From Nymphaea colorata (Eukaryota; Streptophyta; Magnoliopsida; Nymphaeales; Nymphaeaceae): a DNA stretch of 64,000 bases. The stretch is taken from NCBI RefSeq assembly GCF_008831285.2, contig NW_022204507.1:1116001-1180000 (forward strand), read 5' to 3'. Positions 60,109 through 64,000 of this stretch are shown one piece after another; the stretch's first letter is position 1; each line of letters begins with the position of its first letter. Made by a program: the position numbers and the translations under genes. The notes beneath the pieces were generated by a model. The model searched no databases, had not been told where the DNA came from, and saw only the letters and a program-made list of their open reading frames with translations.

Positions 60109-60540
60109 AAACACTATCGGATACATTCGGATCTATCCATATCCAAACCATTTCTTTCGGATCCATCCAGATCCAAAATATTACTTTTGGATCATCCGGA
60201 TCTAAAATATTACTTTTAGATGCATTCTGATCTAAATTATCACTTTCAGATTCATTCAGATCAAAACTGACATTATCGGATCCATCCAAATCCAGACCAT
60301 TACTTTAGGATCCATTTGCATCCAAGAAATCACTTTTGGATCTATCCAAATCCAAAATATCACGTTTGGATCTGTTCAGATCCAAAATGTCACTTTCAGA
60401 TCAATTTCGATCCAAAGCATCAGTTTCAGATATATCTGGGTCCAAATCATCACTTTCAGATCCAAACTATCTGTTTTGGATCCCAAATTCCATTCAGATC
60501 TAAATAATCACATTCAGATCCAAAACTAGTAATCCAAATA
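60109..60540. repeat. 30-bp minisatellite, about 14 units
   Basis: Units such as ACTTTTGGATCTATCCAAAT plus CCAAAATATC recur every 30 bases with substitutions. The 10-codon period keeps frames open on both strands (60,080-60,289 minus and 60,316-60,507 plus give DPK-rich peptides). These are by-products. Confidence 0.85.
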
Positions 60541-60949
60541 CAAAATTTTATTTCAGATCTCATTGAGCGCTAAATTTAATGCATCATGGAAATTCCATAG
60601 GTTGCCATTTATTTTCATTTTCAAAATGCCATTGATTTTCTAAATTACCCTTGGTTTTATTTCAAATGTCAAAAACATTTAATTTCCTAAAATACCTCCA
60701 ATCTTCCCTTTTTTTTTTTTTTGAAATTACCTAAGTTTAAAAAAAAATAAAAAAAAAGGCATGGTGACTCCTCATAGCTGTCTCTGGCTTCGTTGGGCCA
60801 TGCCTTGATTCCACTAGGCATCAGTTGGGAGTACATCATGAATCTATCCCAAAATTGAGGTAGATTTATGGACCACCACGACTCATAGTTCCATAAATCA
60901 GTTTAATTTTGGAGACAAATTCATGTGACACTTTCGTCGTAATGTTACT
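60541..60949. other. Spacer with A/T homopolymers
   Basis: Poly-T (60,709-60,721) and poly-A (60,738-60,757) runs; no gene seen. Confidence 0.35.
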
Positions 60950-62712
60950 TTGTCAAAACACCTCCTTATAGAGCAGCTATTGAAATTTCCATCCCTACCA
61001 TTTTTAAAGTCCATCCCTACCCCATAAGGTGGATTACCATGTTAAGATCCTAACATGGTAACCCTACCAGAGATCTCACTCCTACCCGATTCGTATATAG
61101 GATAAAACCTGACCAATAGGAGATTGCAATGAATTATGGACATATAATTAGTTATATTATTTCTTATGAGGGGCCAACCATACTCAAAGCGAGTACAATA
61201 ACTTAATTAATGAACATTATGAATATTTAACAGAACTAATGGTAGAGTACAGTCTATATCCAAGGGATTTAATGTGATCAACTAGATAGGTAAAGGAGTG
61301 CAAACTGAAACGGGAAGCCGAAGGAGAAAAGCCAAGTCATAATAGAATCAAAAGCTTGCGGCATTATCTTCTGTTCCTCCCCCTTCTAGGATTTTTCATT
61401 TGCTGATCGTTCACAAGTCGAATAATGCTCACTACCATTACTTTTTAGGTAAAGAAAGCGTATGATCCATATTCCAACAAGTTCATATACCAAATTAGTG
61501 AAAGAACAACCAAGAGGGGCACAAAGACTTGCCTTGGAAAAGCACGGCTGCTGAACATATAGGTTAAGTCTGTTCGTTATTCTTTGGGGTTAGTTGACTG
61601 TAGACAAAGCTGGTTCAGGACAAATTTCACTTGGATAGCTTATCTCTATTGTGAAGCACATCCCCTTAAATGGATGTTGTTAAACCCGAATTAAATAAGT
61701 TAGTGGGCATACCTTGTATTATAATAACATTTTTCAGTAAGCACGTGATGTTGGAAAAGGCACTTAAAAAGCTCGCTTGGAAATCCACTACCTTTTTTTT
61801 TTGTATTCAGGGCATGCTCAATTCCTTAAAACGTGAACATGAATAATCCGCTGAGCATTTTAAAGAATGGAGTACGAGCTGAACAGAAAAAAAAAGGTAG
61901 TGGATTTCCAAGCCAGGTTTCTAAGTGCCTTGCCCCATATAAAAATATTATTTTATAAGTATGCCCATGAGTTTAATTAATTCGGGTTTACTAATCAAAA
62001 CCATTTAAAGCCTAAAGGGATGTGCTTCAAAATAGAGATAATTGTGAAAGTGAAATTTGTAGTCAACCAGTTTTAATATAATCAACTTGCCACAAAAACA
62101 GGACTCAACGAATTGAAAAATATGTACAGTGGCCATGTTTTTTCAACGCGAGTCTTTGTTACCGACCCTTTTGGTTGTTCTTTCACTAATTTGGCATACG
62201 AACTTGTTGGCATATGAATCATACGCTTCTTTTACCTAAAGAATTAATGGTGGCGACTTTCAAGGGGGAGGAAAAGAGGAAAAAGCAGCAAGCTTTTGAT
62301 TCTATTACGGCTCAGCTTATCTCCTTCTGCTTCTGTCTCGGTTCTCTCTTCTTTCCACTATGGGTTATTACGAGCTATCACATTGATCAATTAAATCTCT
62401 CTCAGACATAGACATTGCTCTACTATTAGTTCTGTTAAATATTTATGAAGTTCACTAACTTATTGTACTGCATTTTGGTATGGCCAGCCCCCACCGGAAA
62501 TAACAATACTTATTATATATCCAGAATTCATTACAATGTCCTATAGTGTTTAGGTTTCCTGTATATATGAATCAAACTAGGAGTGAGATCTGCAGTAGAG
62601 TCACCAAATAAGGAATTAACAGTAATCCACCTTATGTGTAAGAATAAAATTTAAAAAAGGTGGGGATGAAACTATCAGTAACTGCTACTACAAGGGCTAG
62701 GTGTAGCAATGT
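60950..62712. mobile_element. Large foldback element
   Basis: The left arm (about 60,950-61,825) is the reverse complement of the right arm (about 61,845-62,712), with substitutions and indels. Paired landmarks from the outside in: ATAAGGTGGATTAC/GTAATCCACCTTAT; AATAGAATCAAAAGCTTGC with its complement; AATTAGTGAAAGAACAACCA with its complement; GCTTGGAAATCCACTACC with GGTAGTGGATTTCCAAGC. The loop is at most a few tens of bases near 61,835. No protein-coding domain. Consistent with an old foldback or long-TIR Mutator-like non-autonomous element, or two head-to-head copies of one repeat. Confidence 0.8.
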
Positions 62713-62872
62713 TTCATACGGGGAGGAGCCATAAAAGGAAGGGCAGGATTATGACAGTGTAATGGAAAACAACATTGATGATTAACCTCAATCTGTATAT
62801 TTTCTTGCAATTAGTTCAGAATAGCAACCTAAAGAGAAATATTGGTTGGTATAATGTGTCATGTTTGAGTAT
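62713..62872. other. Short spacer before Copia D
   Basis: Non-repetitive, no features seen. It ends in AGTAT, which could be half of a target duplication, but the other half lies outside the window. Confidence 0.3.
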
Positions 62873-63047
62873 TGTTGAAATTAGAAAGTTTGGCTTTCAG
62901 TGTGGTAGTCATTTGATTATTTAAAAGTTAGGGTTCTCTTTTGTCTTTTTACTATTTTAGTTGTCTTACTTTTGTAATAGCCCCAGCCATGCCCTAATCT
63001 CTCTTTAAGTAGAGATTAGAGCACGATATGAATTGAATCTCTTTTTC

Positions 63048-63095
<48 letters not shown>

Positions 63096-63119
63096 CTCCC
63101 CCTTCTCCATTACGCAACA
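62873..63119 (+). repeat. Copia D 5' LTR
   Basis: 247 bp, from TGTTGAAATT to ACGCAACA, containing (CT)n at 63,050-63,092. Confidence 0.88.
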
Positions 63120-63131
63120 TGGTATCAGAGT
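63120..63131 (+). other. Copia D primer-binding site
   Basis: TGGTATCAGAGT, matching the initiator methionine tRNA site over its first 11 bases, directly after the LTR. Confidence 0.88.
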
Positions 63132-63439
63132 CACTGCTGGCGTGATCTTCTCAAGCTACTGGCGTGATCTTCTCTCGTCTTTCTTGTTGTATCTTCTCAG
63201 GCTGCTGCTTACGTGATCATCTCAGGCTGCTGCTGGCGTGATCACTGATTTCTCTCATCTTTCTTGCTGCGTGGAGGAGGACCTGATCTCGCCTATGTGG
63301 AAGGCGTGATCAGATCCTCAAGTGGAGTGTGTGGAGAAGGTTTTACGTGTTGTTCATGGATGTTGTTTAGAGTATTAAAGCAAAGTTGATATGTTGTTGT
63401 GTGGCTATGGTTTAAGGCATGATCAGAGGTTCTGGTGAA

Positions 63440-63555
63440 GCAGAATATATGCAGAATTTATCTACGCAAGACGTGGACTTGCTGTTTGAGAGTTGAGGCA
63501 GAATATATGCAGAACTTATCTACGCAAGACGTGGACTTGCTGTTTGAGAGTTGAG
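63440..63555 (+). repeat. 58-bp tandem duplication in Copia D leader
   Basis: Two adjacent copies of a 58-bp unit starting GCAGAATATATGCAGAA differ at one base. Copia C has the equivalent duplication (about 37,715-37,835), so it predates the split of the two copies. A second pair of near-repeats (CTTTCAGCAGAATATTTT) follows at 63,602 and 63,650. Confidence 0.85.
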
Positions 63556-63816
63556 GTTGGGAATAGAAGAAGTAGCGGCAGACATTGTTTGTAAGGTTGT
63601 GCTTTCAGCAGAATATTTTCAGCAAGGTTTTCCTTTTTTTTTCTTGTGTGCTTTCAGCAGAATATTTTAAGCTAGGTTTTCCCTTTTTCCTTGTTGTTCG
63701 GGGTTGTGAAAGAAGCTTGTGCACATTTCTTGGTTTTGTTCATGACGTCTGCGTGAAGTTGCTGCATATTATTTTATCTTGGTATTCTCATTCTTAATTT
63801 CTTGTTGTGATTCATT

Positions 63817-64000
63817 ATGGCTGAGAACCACAAATCAGAGGGTGGTAACGATCATAAAGGGGTTGGAAATCCCTTCTCCTATGGATCTACGGTTAAATTA
63901 GATGGACACAACTATGAACTGTGGTCCAGGTCCTTTATGTTGTCAGTCAAAGGACATCAAAAGAGACACATAATTGAAGAGGATGAGCCTATTGACAAGT
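63817..64000 (+). CDS. Copia D gag, 5' part (runs off window)
   Basis: ATG at 63,817 opens MAENHKSEGGNDHKGVGNPF, then GHNYELWSRSFMLSVKGHQK, and stays open for 61 codons to the last base. It is nearly identical to Copia C gag (S/G difference at residue 10). UBN2-type copia capsid precursor, which packages element RNA. Whether the rest of the element is intact cannot be judged here. Confidence 0.88.
   Translation, partial: MAENHKSEGGNDHKGVGNPFSYGSTVKLDGHNYELWSRSFMLSVKGHQKRHIIEEDEPIDK

Larger units (their letters stand above)
62873..64000 (+). mobile_element. Copia D, 5' end (same family as Copia C)
   Basis: A plus-strand copia element cut by the window edge. LTR 62,873-63,119, primer-binding site at 63,120, leader with duplicated segments, and gag from 63,817. 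Gag and leader closely resemble Copia C; the LTR has the same ends and CT-rich core but is more divergent. Confidence 0.9.

Noticed and set aside
60316-60507. Possible DPK-repeat protein
   Set aside because: The 30-bp minisatellite keeps frames open on both strands; no start context or family.

Overview
The window reads as nuclear DNA of a flowering plant from a repeat-rich intergenic region. The evidence is Ty1/copia and Ty3/gypsy LTR retrotransposons with tRNA-iMet-type primer-binding sites, remnants of a badnavirus-like endogenous pararetrovirus, introns with GT-AG borders, long GA/CT and TA microsatellites, and AT-rich spacers. I see no intact host gene, no rRNA or tRNA gene and no CRISPR array. 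The species cannot be fixed from the sequence.

Layout. 1-6.6 kb: an old copia element (Copia A, minus strand), broken by two insertions. 6.8-7.7 kb: a GC-rich degenerate repeat. 8.1-12.1 kb: a decayed gypsy element (plus strand) that has lost its zinc knuckle and 3' end. 12.1-17.9 kb: AT-rich spacer with a small hairpin element. 17.9-22.8 kb: Copia B (minus strand), complete with LTRs and an AGTAT target duplication, inserted in an intron of a topoisomerase-IA-like gene fragment whose two exons lie just downstream. 23.5-25.0 kb: a dispersed repeat (R1) seen again at 48.5-50.0 kb and, in part, at 1.3-1.6 kb. 27.3-32.9 kb: a second copy of Copia B plus its topoisomerase flank, split into two oppositely oriented blocks that meet at the same base of the element. 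33.1-38.4 kb: Copia C (minus strand), with ACCAG target duplications, nested in a TA-rich block full of hairpins (32.9-33.1 and 38.4-40.7 kb). 40.7-44.6 kb: a rearranged endogenous caulimovirid with coat, zinc-finger, protease, movement, RNase H and reverse transcriptase pieces on both strands. 51.6-52.1 kb: three exon-like blocks of an unrecognised gene. 53.3-55.8 kb: an eight-exon BEACH-domain pseudogene. 59.3-59.7 kb: a MATE transporter relic. 60.1-60.5 kb: a 30-bp minisatellite. 60.95-62.7 kb: a large foldback with arms of about 0.85 kb. 62.9-64.0 kb: the 5' end of Copia D, same family as Copia C, with gag open to the window edge.

Nothing here forms an operon or working pathway. The content records repeated insertion, duplication and inversion over a background of dead host-gene fragments. 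The most unusual parts are the hairpin-saturated TA block next to the pararetrovirus, the split and inverted Copia B/topoisomerase duplication, and the large foldback at 61-62.7 kb.
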